Source: Ailanthus altissimus (lineage: Eukaryota > Streptophyta > Magnoliopsida > Sapindales > Simaroubaceae). From it: DNA of 64,000 nucleotides. The notes under the pieces were generated by a model. It was given only the letters and a program-made list of their open reading frames with translations. It was not told the origin of the DNA and did no database searches. This document shows positions 34,473-46,106 of this stretch, in pieces (position 1 is the stretch's first letter; every line of letters starts with the position of its first letter). Where the stretch lies: positions 14,496,501-14,560,500 of the forward strand of contig OX327710.1 of NCBI GenBank assembly GCA_946807835.1. The letters are read 5' to 3'. The position numbers and the translations under genes were made by a program.

Positions 34473-35118
34473 TGTTGAAGCGGAAGCACATAAACAAGTA
34501 AAATCACCCAAGCAATATATGCAGAACATATAAAGAATTTACGTGGTTCGGTAACTTGCCTACATCTACGGCAGATCAAGATCACACTCTTCTCTTATTA
34601 TGAATCACAAGATACTCACAAAGTATGCATTTTACAAGAAAGATCACAAAGAAAACTCTCTCTCTCTCTCTCACTCTATAGATTTTCTCTCACAAAGAAC
34701 CACAAACATTATTGATGATCACTAAGATTTCTCAACCTATCACAAAGATTGTGTTTACAAGCCAATTAATAGCCTTTATATAGGCTTTGGGACGTTTTAA
34801 GTTTACCCTATATGTATAGGAGTCATATTAAGGAGTATTGAAACAAGTGGGAGACGAAATGAAGAAGTTTCCTTATTTCGGTATACTGTTTCCGTCCTTA
34901 GCGCCGCGGCGCTGACGCGCTTGTCTCCTGGCACCACGGTGCTTAGGTGCTGGATTGGGCGCTGCGGAGCCCACGCCTGGTCGTCGCGGCGTTGGCGCCT
35001 GGTGCCCCTCTCTTTATTTTCTGTCTCCTTTCGTATCCGTCTTCAATCCATGCGTACCCTATACACTTGACTTACTCTCCAAATTATATCTCAATAATTT
35101 TTAATTAATATTCTCACA
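34473..35118 (-). repeat. 5' LTR of the 29668-35118 copia element
   Basis: On the + strand it begins TGTTGAAG and ends TTCTCACA. It is 646 bp and aligns with the left LTR. It includes a GC-rich stretch (34895-35000, GCGCCGCGGCGC-type) and a CT run near 34660. Confidence 0.85.
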
Positions 35119-36007
35119 ATAAATTTTAATATTATTAGAAAAAACAAAAAACAAAAATCACCTATAAAAGGAGATAATTAGATATCTGTAAAATTATAAG
35201 AAAGTGGCAATTACCAAATTTCATAAAAGAGTAATTAATAATATAACAATATCAAAAATATAAAAGTCATTTTAGCTATCGTCAATGAAAAGGTATTTAG
35301 GGTACCTCTCTTTTCATGTAATTATTATTATGATTTTCTTTTTTCCTGTCAAGTGCCAACCTTCGACGCATTCTTTGTCAAGTAAACACGAGTACGTAAG
35401 TAACGTAACCACTGAAGCAGCTTAAAGTTGACGGAAACTTGCGTCAGCTTAAAGTAACGTAACCTACAAAAGACGTAGCTTTTCCGGGGGGTTGTTTTTC
35501 TAATCTCTTAAATGATTAATTTTCTTATATCACCTTTTTTTTAATCATTCATATGATAAAGTCAATTCATTTATAATTAATTATTTGTTTTATTTCCCTC
35601 TAGTTGAATATGTATATGGATTTTAGATTTCAAATGTTTTGACAATATTCAAAATTAATATTTAGATATCAGCAGTTTGTGTTAATTTGTTGATAATGAA
35701 AGGAATTGGAAACTTACTTCAACCATGTGACCACTGAATTTGACATTTAAATATTAAAAGTGGAAATATCTTTTGAAATTTAAAATAGTTTGAATTTTGG
35801 TTCAATTTAGTTTAGCTGTGTTTTCAACCTTATTAAAAACTTAATTAACAATTGATTGATATATTTTAAAAAGATCTGATCACCTAAAAATATGATATTG
35901 ACTTATTAACGTAAGATTGACTAAGGTGAATGTTATCAATTGAATATAATGATACAATTATTCATATTCGTTATACCTGCAGGCTGCAAATATGCCACTT
36001 TTCACTA

Positions 36008-36237
36008 TTTTTTTTTCATATATATTACAATTACATTAAAGGGATCTGAGACATTACATTAATTACAAATTGAAGCATGTCTAAAAATACACACTCCAAA
36101 AGAGAGGAGATAGACTCACAAGGGGGGAGAATGGGCTCCATAGAGGGAGAGAAAAATTTTGAAACCTGATTATGTTAAGATTTAAACTCCTGACCTAATG
36201 GTTGGAGAAGTAAGCAACGGGGGCTGCTTATCAACTC
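36008..36237 (-). mobile_element. tRNA-derived SINE, minus strand
   Basis: On the + strand it starts with a T9 run, which is a poly(A) tail when read on the minus strand. The minus-strand head GGAGTTGATAAGCAGC resembles a pol III A box, and GGTCAGGAGTTTAAATCTT resembles a decayed B box (GGTTCGAATCC). The target duplication CCACTTTTCACTA is exact at 35995-36007 and 36246-36258, with weaker extension upstream. Length (~230 bp), tail and duplication all fit a plant SINE. Confidence 0.75.
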
Positions 36238-36448
36238 CAAACGCTCCACTTTTCACTAGTTAAGCTCACAAAAGATACATTGTAAATTGCTCTGAAATGG
36301 AGACTTTTGGTCCTTGTATATTTTAATATCTCAATTAATTTTCCAAACGCTCCACTTTTCACTAGTTAAGCCCACAAAAGATACATTGTAAATTGCTCTA
36401 AAATGGAGACTTTTGGTCCTTGTATATTTTAATATTTTAATTAATTTT
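36237..36448. repeat. Tandem duplication, two 106-bp units
   Basis: CCAAACGCTCCACTTTTCAC starts at 36237 and again at 36343. Both units run through AAATGGAGACTTTTGGTCC and TTGTATATTTTAAT with only a few differences. Confidence 0.9.
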
Positions 36449-36834
36449 TGTTAATAATGAATGTGAATTTATTAGTTTGAGTATAAGATAATATGTTTAA
36501 AAAAATAATTTAAAAAAATGATTGAATGAATAAACATATATAAAATAAAATAGATGATGTGGTAATAATTAAACTAATTTTATGGTGCTACATTAACTAG
36601 TATTAGTACTTCTATATAACTTAATTTGCAAATAAAGTATTATTCTTAATTTAGTTAAAGTTCAGATGATTTCTAATCAGTTTGTGTTAGAATTAATAAA
36701 AAAACGGACCTTTCAAAAAATTTAAAATAAAAAAGAAAAAAAGAATTTTAAATGCTTCGTAATATATCTCAAATATGGTCACATCTACACGAAAAAAGAA
36801 AAAACTCTAGCCCATACACACAAAAACAATGATA
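36449..36834. other. AT-rich stretch, no gene seen
   Basis: No feature is supported. It ends at the broken left edge of the chromovirus at about 36835. Confidence 0.45.
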
Positions 36835-39800
36835 AAGAATTTGTTTATGAGAAGGTCTACACTACGATGGATAAGATTTAAACTTAAGTAGAGGAATTGC
36901 ATCAAGGGTTTAAAATTATCAAGGAGAATATAATGCTGTACAAGAGAGTGATGGTGAACGGGTTTGTTGCCGCTCAAGTTACGGTGGCTGCATCAAGAGT
37001 TGATGCTCCTAAGCCTAAGGAGTTTAGCGATAAGCAGAATGCTAAGAAGCTTGACATTTACTTCTAACAGGTGGAGAGATACTTTGACGTTTTAGATGTA
37101 CGAGATGAGGATAAGGTAAACACCACGACCTTATATCTCTCTGACCATGTAATTATGTGGAAGAGTGAGGAGATTCGTAAGGATACCTGTACCATCAACA
37201 TTGGATAGAATTGCAATAGGAGTTGAAGCGTCAATTCTATCATGACAATATAGCGCATGACGCTATGATGCATCTAAAAGAGTTGAGACAAACCAAGTCC
37301 ATTGGTGAGTACGTGAAAGCGTACTCTCTACTAATGCTGCAGATCCCTAATATGAGTGAAGAAGACTTGCTGTATAATTTTCTCGATGGATTACAAACAT
37401 GAGTGTCCAATGAGATGAAGCGGCGTGGAGTGCAGAAAATATCCAACACCCTCACATTGGCAGAAACGCTTATGGATTACCGCAAGGTAATATGGGAAAG
37501 TCCAACAATTCAAAACCCAATCATAGCAAAGGTGGGGGAGCCAGAGAGTCTCACCTTTCGCAAGATAAGGAGGAAAAAGGTAAACCACCAATAGAGAGAG
37601 AGTAGAAGCACAACTGTAGGAGAAAGCCGAGATCTAGCTGCTTCTTTTGTGACGAGGATCATTGAGTAAAGAACTGCCCAAAGAAGAAAGCTATCAATGC
37701 AATGTTGGAAACTCAACAAGCGGGTGAACAAAGATAATTGGGATGTTTGCAATTGTTCAATGCCAAGCGGGCAGCCCGCGCACCAACGAGAAAGGCCCTG
37801 ATGTACGTTGAAGCCTACATTAACGAAAAAATGACTCAAGCGTCAGTGGATGCTAGAGCTACGCACAACTTCATTAAGCAAGCGGAAGCGGTGCGCTTGG
37901 GTCTTAAGGTAGAGAAGGAGATTGGCTACTTAAGACCGAGAACGCTGCAATCAAACCATTGGACGGGATTATTTCTGGAGTCAAAATATGCCTCAGAAAA
38001 TGGAGCGGTAAGGTAAACGTTTCGGTAGCACCTCTCGATTATTTTGACGTTGTTCTTAGTATGGATTTCTTGCGATAGTTTAACATGGTACCGCTTCCTC
38101 GACATAACTATGTATGTATCCTGGAGGGAGGACTATGCATGGTGCAAATAGTAGACAAGCTGAAATATAGGCAATCCAAGCCCATTGCCCACACCACTCT
38201 TCTTTCTACCATGCAACTGAAGAAAGGAGTCAAGTGGGGAGAAGAGACATACCTCGCCACTATATAAGAGGCAGATAATGAGGTGAACAGGGGTGAAGAT
38301 GAGCTGCCAGCAGAGATCACGAGAGTGCTCGAATAGTACTAGGATGTGATGCCGGTAGCACTACCATAGAAATTACCACCAAGACGAGCTATCGATCATG
38401 AGATTGAATTGGAGTTAGGAACTAAGCCTCCAGCCAAAGCACCCTACCAAATGTCTCTACTAGAGTTAACAGAGTTGCGAAAGCAGCTCAAAAAGTTGTT
38501 GGATGCGAAATTCATCCAGCCATCCAAGGCGCTATACGGCACGTTCATTCTTTTCTAACGTCAGCATGATGGATCATTGTGGCTACGCATAGACTACCGG
38601 GTGCTGAACAAGATCACCATAAAAAATTGGTATCCCATTCCTTTAATTTTGACTTGTTTAATCAATTGGGGCAAGCAAATTACTTTTCAAAGTTGGACTT
38701 GAGATTGGATTACCAACAAGTGCAGATAGGCGAGGGTGATGAACCAAAAACTACCTATGTGACGCGTTATTGAACCTTTGAGTTTCTTGTCATGCCATTT
38801 GGCCTCACAAATGCACCAACCACCTTCTGCAAACTGATAAACAATATACTCCAGCCCTTCTTTGACAAATTCATCATCGTGTACTTAGATGACATCGTTA
38901 TCTATAGCAACACTTTTGAAGAGCACATGAAACATTTGTAGTCTGTCTTGAAGGTGCTCCGCAAGAATGAACTGTATGTGAAGAGGGAGAAGTGCTCATT
39001 TTCTAAATTAGAGGTAGAATTTTTGGGTAACAAGATCAAAGACGGCAAGTTGATGGTGGATAGGGCAAAGATTCGCGCCATAGTAGATTGGGAGGCACCC
39101 ATAAAAGTTACCGAGCTATGGTCTTTCCTTGGGTTAGTTAACTACTACTGAAGAGTAATCAAAAGCTACGCCCTCATTGCTACACCCCTTACCAACCCAT
39201 TGAAGAAGATAAAGCATGAAAGTGGACAGAGGAGTGCCAAGGGGCTTTTGATCGATTAAAGAAAGTGGTGATCGAGGAACCGGTCCTAGTATTACTGAAC
39301 CACTTGTTATCGTATGAGGTACATACTGATGTGTCTGATTTTTCCATTGGTGGTATTTTGATGCAGATGCAGCAGGACTATCTAATCGCATACGAGAGCC
39401 GAAAACGTAACGAGATGGAGAGGCGCTATACAAGAAATAGAGATGACGGGGGTTATCCATTACCTGTGCACTTAGCGACACTATTTACTTGGGCAAAGTT
39501 CGTAGTGATGACGGACAACATAGCAACAAGTTCATTTCAAAGCCAGAAGAAACTCAGCTCAAAGCAAGCTAGGTGGAAGAATTTTTTGGCGGAGTTCGAT
39601 TACGAGCTCGAGTACAAATAAGAGAAGGTGAACATGGTGGCGGACGCCTTAAGCGAAAAGCCTAGTTAGTAGCTGTAAGTAAGCTGGAAGAAGATTTACT
39701 CAGCCTATTTCAGAAAGGAATGAAGCATGATCTCGTAGCCATAAAGCTCTCCACTCAAGCACACGAGGGGAAGACTTAGCAAATTTTGGTAGAAGATGAG

Positions 39801-41311
39801 TTTTTCTACATCAAGGGCCGCCGAGTATATGTGTCAAAGTGGGAGAACTTATAGCGTAACCTCATTAAGAAGTGTCATGACATGAAATGGGCAGGACAGT
39901 TGCTCCCTATTGGAGATGGTATACTATTGGCCATACATATGGGAAGAAATAGAGCAGTTTGTCAAGACTTTTCTCGTGTGCCAATAAGATAAGATCGAGC
40001 AGCAAAGTCCTATAGGGTTACTCGAGCCATTACCTATACCGGAGAGACCTTCAGAGAACATCTCTATGGATTTCATCGTAGGCTTACCAAAGTTCGAGAG
40101 GTATGGGACTATCATTGTGATGGTAGATCGATTTTATAAGTATGTTACTTTTATACCGGTGCCCAAAGAGTGTAGTACAGAAGAGACAGTGAGACTTTTC
40201 TTTAAGCACTTAGTCAAGTACTGGGGTTGCCAAGGGTGATAGTTAGTGATCGTAAGACGAGATTTACACAGAGATTTTGGACAAAATTGTTCAATCTTAT
40301 GGGATCGGAGCTTCGCTTTTCCACCAACTTTCTCCCATAGACGGATGAGCAGACCAAAATGGTGAATGCATTACTGGAGCTGTACTTGCAGCACATTGTG
40401 AGTGCAAATCAGTGAGATTGGATCAAGTTACTTGATTTGGCACAGTTCTCATACAACTTACAGTGGAGTGAGTCAACGAACCAAATCCTATTCTAGCTAG
40501 CTACTGGCTAATAACCTCTTACACTACACGCACTCGTATCCACCGATATAAGAAGAAGTTCTGCAGCTTACAAAGCTTCAAAGTCCTGGCAGGAACAATC
40601 GGACAGAGTGCGGGTGTGTCTAGACAAGGTGACAAAATAGATGAAGAAAAGGGCTGATGGCAAGTGAAGACATGTTGAGCACAACGTATGAGACTTGGTA
40701 ATGGTGAAAATCCTTTTGAGGCAGCACAAGTCTACGCGCCCACTTCATAAGGGTCTTGTTCAGAAATATGAAGGGCCATTTCCTATTACCAAGAGAGTTG
40801 GCAATGTCTCGTACAATGTGGAGCTTTCTTTGAGACTTTGGCTATATCTAGTGTTTCACGCAAATTGCCTAAAGCTATACCATAGTGATACGGAGGACAC
40901 AGAGCATGGGTCACAAACCAGGGCACCATTGGGAGTTTCCACATTTTACAACAAGGAGGCAGAACGTATCCTTGATGTGAGGATAGTACGGAAGAAGAAC
41001 TACCCTCCAAGTCGTGAGTATTTCGTCAGTGGAAAGGATTTTCGACAATGAAGCAAGCTAGGAACCCGAGAATGCAATATGGCAGTTCAAGAGCAAGGTA
41101 TGCGAGTTTTAGTGAAGAGCAACGAGGGCATCCTATGAATTTAGTAAAGGAGAATCTCACGCCCCAAGTGCTATCAAGCATTTTCTTAAGCACTTGGTGC
41201 GCAAATAGGCCTATTAAAGGCTACTTAGACCATAAAGCACTACATGGACTGGAGTTTTTAGAAGGCCCATCGATTAAAATGGAGATACAGACTTGGCCTG
41301 CGACTTATTAG
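36835..41311 (+). pseudogene. Chromovirus gag-pol remnant with chromodomain
   Basis: Gag: partial, from the block matching 50741 onward (36850-37700), with a CFFCDEDHxVKNC-like knuckle near 37640. Protease: near 37800-37880, with the active site DTG changed to DAR before ATHNFI. RT: about 38390-39150, with [23 protein letters not shown] and an intact YLDDIVIYS. RNase H: 39290-39650, with VHTDVSDFSIGG and the VADALS end. Integrase: 39870-40720 in many fragments, with VIVSDRKTRFTQRFW and WIKLLDLAQFSYN. C-terminal domain: 40700-41040, with RPLHKGLVQKYEGPFPI and a chromodomain-like EAERILDVRIVRKK...EYFV. Many stops. The last open stretch runs past the polypurine tract into the LTR. Confidence 0.85.
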
Positions 41312-41619
41312 AGACGTAAACCCCTATTTGGCAGGTGAAATATTCCATAACATATTTTTTCATCTTGAATGTACACCATTATATTGTTGTATAGCATCTT
41401 AGATGCTAGTTAATTGTGTAGAGCTAGAAGTATAAAAGAGGATACCCTCCATTGTACAAAGCATCTCATAGCTTGTATTTATCTTCAACAATATAGAGAG
41501 TTTTTTTCTTAAACACCTTGTGAGCGTGTTTCTTCTCTTCTTTATGTGATTTTCTAGGCTGCTTAGCGCGCAACACGTCTAAGGCCGCATGGTTCTCAAA
41601 AGGTCTGTGATACATGACA
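41155..41619 (+). repeat. 3' LTR of the 5'-truncated chromovirus
   Basis: It begins TCTCACGCCCC (first TG changed to TC) after the purine-rich AGTAAAGGAGAA and ends GATACATGACA. It aligns with the 531-bp LTRs at 49881 and 54393, with shared CGCCCCAA, TAGAAGGCCCA, GTGTCTAAGGCCGCA-like and GGCTGCTTAGC blocks. A 34-base hairpin lies at 41164-41197. Confidence 0.85.
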
Positions 41620-44600
41620 CAGTCCCCACTGCAAAAGTAAACAAGTATCCAGATGTATATTTTTTATTATCTAGACTATCTATCATATTCATATCTGTAT
41701 AGCAGTTTAAGATTGGTTTTTCATTCTCGAAGCACAAACCTTCTTTAGATGTTCTTCTCAGATATCTAAAAATTTATTTGACAGCGTCCTAATGTTCTTT
41801 TCCTAGATTTTTTAAGAACCAACTCACAATTTCGACTACATGTGTGATATTTGGTCTCGTGCATACTATTGCATACATCAGACTTCCAACCACTGAAGAA
41901 TAAGGAATACCCAATATCTTTCTTTCATCTTCCTCAAAAGTAGGACATAACTTCTTGAAAAGTTTGAATTATATTCTAAAAGGTAAAGTTACGTGCTTAG
42001 CTTCTTTCATGCTGAACTATTCAAGTATCCATTCAATATATTTCTCTTGTGACAATTATAATGTTTGAAATTCTCTATCTTAAATAATCTTTATTCTTAA
42101 AATCTGCTTGGCTGTTCCCAAGTCTTTTATATAAAAGAATTTTGATAGTTCTTTCTTCAACAACTCAATTATTTGTACATTCTAGCAAACTATTATTATG
42201 TCATCAATATATAACAACAAGATGACAAATTGCTCACCAAGAAACTGTTTGATGTAGACACACAAATTTACTGCAATTCTTTTATACTTGTGAACCATCG
42301 TGAATAAGTCAAACTTCTTATACAATTGTTGTGATGTCTATTTTAATCCATATAGACTCTTTTTTAACTTGCAGACTAGATGCTTATTTTCTTTAACTTT
42401 GAAACCTTCAGGTTGATGCATGTAGATTTCTTCTTCTAAATCATCGTGAAAAATTGTAGTCTTTGCATCCATCTGCTCAATCTTAAGATCTAAACTGGAC
42501 ATTAGTCTAAAGATTACTCTGATTGAAGACATTTTTTTCCATCGAAGAGAATATTTCATCAAAGTCAATTCTTTTCTTTTGTCCGAAACCCTTTACGACT
42601 AATTGATCTTTATATTTTGCCAAATTTTTCCCATCATCATTTCATCTGAATACCTATTTGTTCTTCAAGGCCTTTATATCTTTTGGAAGTTCCATCAATT
42701 CATAAGTGTTGTTCTTTTTTAGTGAATACATTTCTTTCTTTATGGATTTGATTCATCTGTCTTTGTCTTCATGAGTTAATACATCCTAAAAGGTTTTTGG
42801 CTCTCCCCTATCAATGAGTAAAAGATAATCTGATGATGGGTATCTTATGAATGGCTTTCGCTATCTATTTGATCTTTTGACAGGCTGTTCATTATTCTTC
42901 ATTTGTTAACCTTATTTCTCCTGATTGCCAACCTCTTATGCTGTTTCTTCGGCATTATTATTGTCAAGTGGGATTCGCATCTGATCAGCTACTTCTAACT
43001 CTTCTTCTTCTATCATTGGTTATTGAGGAGAACTTTTCAATTGCGACTTTTTCAGGTTCTTGCTTCTTATTGAAATCTTTAAAAGTTTGAACTTCGTGAA
43101 AGACAATATCTTTACTTCTCACCATTTTTTCTTTTTTGGATCCCAAAATTTATTTCCAAACTCTTCATCTCCGTATTTGATAAAGATACATGGAGTAACC
43201 TTGCCATCAAGCTTCGATCTTTGTTCTTTGGTATGTGTACAAATGCCTTACAATCAAATACCTTCAGATGAGAGTAAGATACATCTTTCTTGGTCCATAC
43301 TTTTTTTAGAAATATCTAACTCCAAAGTAATTGATAGAGATTTATTGAGTAGGTAACAAGCGGTTAGTATAACTGCACCCTAAAAATATTTTAGTAGTTT
43401 GACTGCTCTCAGCATCCTTCTCACTCTTTCCATAATAGTGCACTTCATCTGTTCAACTACACCATTGTGTTGAGGAGTTCCAGGGACAATCTTTTTATGT
43501 CAAATTCCATGTTTAGAACAATAGTCTCTAAACTCATAAGAAATGTATTCGCTTCCATTGTTTGATCGAAGATACTTCAAAGTTTCATTGTTTCTCTTTC
43601 TACCATAACATGAAGCTTTTGAAAAATATAAAACACTTGATCTTTTGTTTTTGACAAATACACCCAAACCTTCCTAGAAGAATCATCTATAAAGGTTACA
43701 AAATATTTGACTTCTCCTAAAGATTCAACTTTTATGGGACTGCATACATCAAAATATACCCTTTCTAATGCATTCTTTCTTTTAATAGAGGAACTACTAA
43801 ATGAAATTATATGTTGTTTTTTAAATAAAAAATAATCACAATGGTCAAATGTAGTACCTTTCACCAAGGGAATGAAGTTCTTTTAAGCAAGAATTTGTAG
43901 TCCATTTTCACTTATATGGCCAGCTACTTATGCTATAAATTTAGTGAGGATTCCACTGCTACATTCACGCTGCTTATGAAAGCTTTTCCATGTGTTTTGT
44001 ACAAACTACAACAAAGCTTTCCTCTTTCAACAATCATCGATCCTTTACTAAGTTTCTATCTGCCATTGTCAAAATAATTTTCATAGCCTTACTCATCCAA
44101 AGCATTCACTAAGATCATATTGACACGCAATTCTGGAACACGTCTCATATATTTTAATGTCAATTTGCATCCAACATTTGTTTGAATGCAAACATCTCAA
44201 ATACTAATGATTTTGTAGCAAGCTAAATTTTCAATCTTCACAAAACTAAAGTCTCTTACTTTGTAAGTAGTAAACATATTATTATTGAGGCTAACATAAA
44301 ATGAAACTCTTGAGTCAACCACCTATTCAGCCGTTTTATCATTGACATGTAAATATTCATCGACAAGTAGAGAAACTTTCTCATTCTTTATAACTGTCAC
44401 AGATATATTGTTGTCGGCTCTTTTTTTCATGTAGCTATTTTGCTGCTTTTTCCACTTTAGTTTTCGACAATTCCTTTTATGTAGCATGGTTTTCTAGAAT
44501 GATAGCAAAAATATATTTTACCTATGGATTTTGATCTTCCTCTACGCTTGTTATTATGATTTCTTTCTCTTCGACCTTCTCCCTCCATTTTTAGTAACAA

Positions 44601-45230
44601 GGGCTTGTGTTTCTCCAACACATACCTTATTATGCTTTTCAAATAAAATCAAGGCTGCAAAGACAACTTCAAACTCTAGGGTATATTTTCTATGAGTGAG
44701 AGTTGTCATGAGATGATCATATGATGCGGGAAGTGTTGCTATTAGAAGTATAACTTTCTCTTCATCTGTAAACTTCACATAAAACTTTGATAATTATAAG
44801 ATTATACTATTAAAGTTGCTCAAATGATGAACCATATCAGTGTTTTTGGGTATTTGCATTCGGTATAACCCATACCATAAGTGAAACTTGTTGGACATAT
44901 TCTTTGACATGTACAGCTTCTCTAATGTCTCCCAGGTTTCTTTGGCTGTTTTGCACTTCTTAAACTCAATATTTTGTAAAACATTATCTGAGAGACTTAA
45001 CCAAATTGTACTAACTGCAACCTCATCCATATCATCCCATTGTTCACTAGTAATTTTATCAGACTTTTTATCTTTGCATAATAAAACTTTGTGAACCTTT
45101 TGTTGAATGAAAAGATTTTTCATTCTCCTTTACCAAAGTTAAAATTTGTTGTAACCAATGAACTTCTCGATCTCAATTTTTCATCCTGCCATCTCGGATA
45201 CTACCTATATCGTAGCTATAGTACTCTACT
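41620..45230 (-). pseudogene. Copia gag-pol remnant, truncated in RNase H
   Basis: Read on the minus strand. Gag is at 45200-44554, with RRMKNLFIQQ, WLSLSDNVLQNI, ETWETLEKLYMSKN, and LPASYDHLMTTLTH. The zinc knuckle near 44490 is degraded (only FCYHSRKPCYIKG remains). Gag-pre-integrase and integrase start are near 43867-43577, with VYFDVCSPIKVES and FVTFIDDSSRKVWVY. The integrase core is in pieces to 43000. RT is at 42720-42100, with MDAKTTIFHDDLEEEIYM and KLKKSLYGLK. RNase H ends at 41640 within YLFTFAVGTV. Many stops. The organisation is Tork/Tnt1-like. Confidence 0.85.
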
Positions 45231-45299
45231 TTAGTGATATATAATAGCTATAGTATTCTAATACAATACCGTCAATTTTTCAGCAAAAAAATTTAACTT

Positions 45300-45311
45300 G
45301 CTCTAATACCA
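45300..45311 (-). other. Primer-binding site, tRNA-Met type
   Basis: The minus strand reads TGGTATTAGAGC, one base off the usual TGGTATCAGAGC, directly inside the 5' LTR. Confidence 0.75.
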
Positions 45312-45313
45312 AT

Positions 45314-45712
45314 TATTGAGATCAGAGTATGCACAATAAAAAAATTAAAATAAATAAAAGAGAGATAACACTAAAAAATTTTAACGTAGAAAACCCGTAA
45401 AGAAACAAATAACGAGGTGATAGTATACCACCCACATAAAATATTTTTCCTTATATAAAAATAAATACAATAATATTTCTCTCAAATTTATACAAAATTT
45501 GAGAAATACTCTCTCTCAAAATAATTCACACAACTATTTTAATATCTCATATTATCTTTTTATAAATATTTTTTCTTACAAAAATATAAAATAATACACA
45601 CCCTCTCATTTCTGTTCTTCTAAATTTCTTACTGTCTACGTATTTTTCTTTCACTCATGTATTTCTCTCACTCTCTGCATTCTCTCATGCCTCTCTCTTG
45701 CCATACATTAAA
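45314..45712 (-). repeat. 5' LTR of the 41620-45712 copia element
   Basis: On the + strand it starts TATTGAGATCAGAG (expected TGTTGAGATC). It contains the AAAACCCGTAAAGAAA and ACGAGGTGATAGTATACCACC stretch common to plant copia LTRs and ends around CCATACA. The right edge is approximate because the partner LTR is missing. Confidence 0.6.
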
Positions 45713-46104
45713 CTTTTGAAAGCTTAATATATATATATATATATATCGATGAATGGAGAGAAGGTTTAGATTCAAAGAATAAATTTCTATCAAAAACGAG
45801 GGCTACACTGATTTTATTTGTCAAAAGTGTAGGCTAGTGAAATATTTTTTTTGTCAAATTTATTGTCTGTCACTCGCTGAAATTAAGTTGGAAAATAATT
45901 CATTCATTTTCTTCTTAAACCATTCCTTTGACCAAGAAATGGTTTCTACCATTTACAAGCAGGAAATTTAAACGAATCGAGTAATGGGTGGCGGTGGCGG
46001 TGGCGGTGGAGAAAGATCAAAGTTCTGTCGCTGGCTTCTGACACTGATAATAAGTTTCAATGAACCAACGCGGGGGGCAGCCAATTTGAATAATCTTGGG
46101 AGTT
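45713..46104. other. Unique stretch between copia LTR and duplicated segment
   Basis: A TA microsatellite is at 45727-45747, followed by mixed-composition sequence with the short Gly-rich ORF. No other feature is supported. Confidence 0.4.
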
Positions 46105-46106
46105 AG
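45984..46106 (+). CDS. Short Gly-rich ORF, possible first-exon remnant
   Basis: ATG at 45984 opens a 40-codon frame with seven glycines encoded by a (GGTGGC)n run, then ERSKFCRWLLTLIISF and a hydrophilic end. It stops at TAG 46104-46106, inside the AGACTTGAC start of the duplicated segment 46105-47439. A W-box-like TTGACC lies 60 bases upstream. It is too short for the family to be recognised. It could be a broken first exon or chance; nothing equivalent precedes the other copy at 3959, where the 117-bp tandem repeat sits instead. Confidence 0.2.
   Translation: MGGGGGGGGERSKFCRWLLTLIISFNEPTRGAANLNNLGS

Larger units (their letters stand above)
29668..35118 (-). mobile_element. Ty1/copia retrotransposon, minus strand, both LTRs present
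   Basis: It has two LTRs (29668-30390 and 34473-35118), a tRNA-Met primer-binding site, and a decayed but complete gag-protease-integrase-RT-RNase H order on the minus strand. The flanks are ATAAT (left) and ATAAA (right). The host segment resumes at 35119 in register with copy A, confirming a clean insertion. The protein pattern resembles the Tork (Tnt1-like) branch. LTR divergence, including an extra ~50 bp in the left LTR, marks it as old. Confidence 0.9.
35119..36450. repeat. Host duplicated unit, copy C, right part
   Basis: It continues the alignment with copy A from about 24220 on (ACCTATAAAAGGAGATAATT, CAACCTTCGACGC, TGATCACCTAA, TTATACCTGCAG). It carries the SINE at 36008-36237 and the tandem duplication at 36237-36448. 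Confidence 0.65.
36835..41619 (+). mobile_element. Chromovirus-type Ty3/gypsy element, 5'-truncated
   Basis: It is related along its length to the element at 49881-54923 (same gag, protease, C-terminal region and LTR family), but it retains RT, RNase H and integrase. The 5' LTR, primer site and gag start are missing. The 3' LTR is 41155-41619. Beyond its right end the interrupted minus-strand copia element appears, whose other half is absent on the left. One deletion therefore probably removed both left parts. Confidence 0.85.
41620..45712 (-). mobile_element. Ty1/copia element, minus strand, 3' part missing
   Basis: A 5' LTR, a primer site and a gag-pol remnant are present on the minus strand. 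The RNase H region breaks off at 41620 against the chromovirus LTR, and the 3' LTR is not in the window. The chromovirus inserted into this copia, and the other half was later lost. Confidence 0.8.
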
